From contig NC_084815.1 in the NCBI RefSeq assembly GCF_963583255.1, forward strand, positions 5,255,724 to 5,319,723: a DNA stretch of 64,000 nucleotides, written 5' to 3'. Numbering within the stretch: position 1 is the stretch's first letter; each line of letters opens with the position of its first letter. Origin of the DNA: Pyrus communis (taxonomy: Eukaryota; Streptophyta; Magnoliopsida; Rosales; Rosaceae). The position numbers and the translations under genes were made by a program. Positions 63,202-64,000 of the stretch are shown here, piece by piece. Below the pieces are notes generated by a model. It searched no databases and had not been told where the DNA came from. It was given only the letters and a program-made list of their open reading frames with translations.

Positions 63202-64000
63202 TTTATTTATTGCAACTAGAAAGTTGTTGATTGATTTTGATGGAATATGATTTGTATGTGGGGTTTCGTTGAGGGATTATTTTTGTTGGATCTTTGATTC
63301 ACTACATTCAAATAAAAATATGCTGATTATTATTTCGTCTGAAAATATACTTGTCACTACTTTTGTTGTATTGCTGTGGCACAAATCATTACCAAATGTT
63401 ATCAGAACTATCAATCATTTGTTGTTAAAATTTAAAAAGTTTTAAATAAAAAGCCATTGATTTTTATGGACTTTGAATGCTCTTACAGTAAGTTTCTTGT
63501 CATAGCAAATCGTACCTCTTACTTTAAGATTTTGATGTATTTCATTTTTCTCAATTCTTTGATAATATACTCCACCACCTACCGTAATGCAATGACTATC
63601 ATTATCACTACTTCCACCATCACGACACCACCACCATTGCCACCTCTGTACCACCATCATCAACACAGCCCTCTATCCCTACTCCTCCACCACCCGGCCA
63701 CCACAATCACCACCTCTACTATTATCGACGCCACCAAAGATACCAACTTCACTACCACTGTCTTGCCAACAATCATCATGTGACACTTCCACCATCATCG
63801 TCGCCACCATCAACTCATAAGACCACTCTGTCATAGTCATGATCGCCATTTCAATAATGAAAACTTAAAAATAGTAATGATTATTAATAAATTTATCATT
63901 AAAAAGTCTATGACAATCCACAAAACTTTAAAAAAATTGTAGCATTTAACTCTCCAAAAATCTGCAAAAGTCTATAATTTAACTCTTTTATTTTCCACAA
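63202..64000. other. 3' flank and CAC/ACC-rich low-complexity sequence
   Basis: The first part is probable 3' untranslated sequence. From about 63590 to 63850 the sequence is rich in CACCAC, ATCAC and CATCAT words, which produce a Thr/His/Pro-rich frame (63457-63783) with no domain. The last 150 bases are AT-rich. Confidence 0.5.

Noticed and set aside
63457..63783. 108-codon Thr/His/Pro-rich frame
   Set aside because: It arises from a CAC/ATC-rich low-complexity stretch with no start context or family match.

Overview
This is a plant nuclear window. It is AT-rich, genes carry GT-AG introns, and almost all of the space between genes is mobile-element debris. The protein families (receptor-like kinase, A20/AN1 stress protein, PPR, external NAD(P)H dehydrogenase, plant NIMA kinase, arabinogalactan peptides) are all those of a flowering plant. 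A complete Cassandra retrotransposon and the character of the other repeats make a woody eudicot, perhaps Rosaceae, my best guess. That assignment is inference and was not tested by any search.

Layout. 1-1.4 kb: simple repeats and nothing recognised. 1.4-4.7 kb (minus): a three-exon LRR receptor-like kinase whose kinase domain has lost the usual catalytic residues. 4.7-13 kb: no gene, but four small non-autonomous DNA transposons, most with readable target-site duplications (TSDs). 13.06-16.11 kb: a dead 3.05-kb hAT transposon with both ends and an 8-bp TSD. 17.7-19.2 kb (minus): an A20/AN1 stress-associated protein with a probable 5'UTR intron. 20.6-20.9 kb (minus): two possible exons of a small unknown gene. 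23.1-23.7 kb: a hAT-type MITE. 24.2-26.7 kb (plus): an eight-exon nuclear-type DnaJ protein. 28.7-29.0 kb: a 36-37 bp array of small palindromes. 29.3-30.3 kb (minus): a frameshifted PPR gene. 30.6-31.1 kb: a fold-back element. 31.7-33.6 kb (minus): a 5'-truncated external NAD(P)H dehydrogenase. 35.0-37.8 kb (minus): two decayed receptor-kinase 3' ends. 38.2-38.9 kb: Cassandra. 40.0-45.3 kb (plus): a 13-exon NEK5-like kinase with a 224-codon in-frame internal duplication. 45.7-63.2 kb: a cluster of six small arabinogalactan-peptide (AGP) genes spread through repeats.

Four of the six AGP genes are clear AGP23-type paralogues. Two of these sit in opposite arms of a large inverted duplication (about 49.4-51.9 kb and 57.8-60.0 kb). 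Between the arms lie another AGP-like gene, a Ty1-copia fragment and LTR-like sequence. The left arm gained a 464-bp hAT MITE after the duplication, and its AGP copy carries a damaged TATA box.

The intact genes do not form a pathway. From memory of Arabidopsis, the LRR kinase and DnaJ resemble neighbours on chromosome 5 (At5g06940 and At5g06910), and NEK5 (At3g20860) lies beside an AGP23-like gene (AGP40). Two separate ancestral gene neighbourhoods may therefore be preserved here. I saw no wholly new system. The most unusual items are the NEK5 internal duplication, the inverted AGP duplication and the palindrome array.
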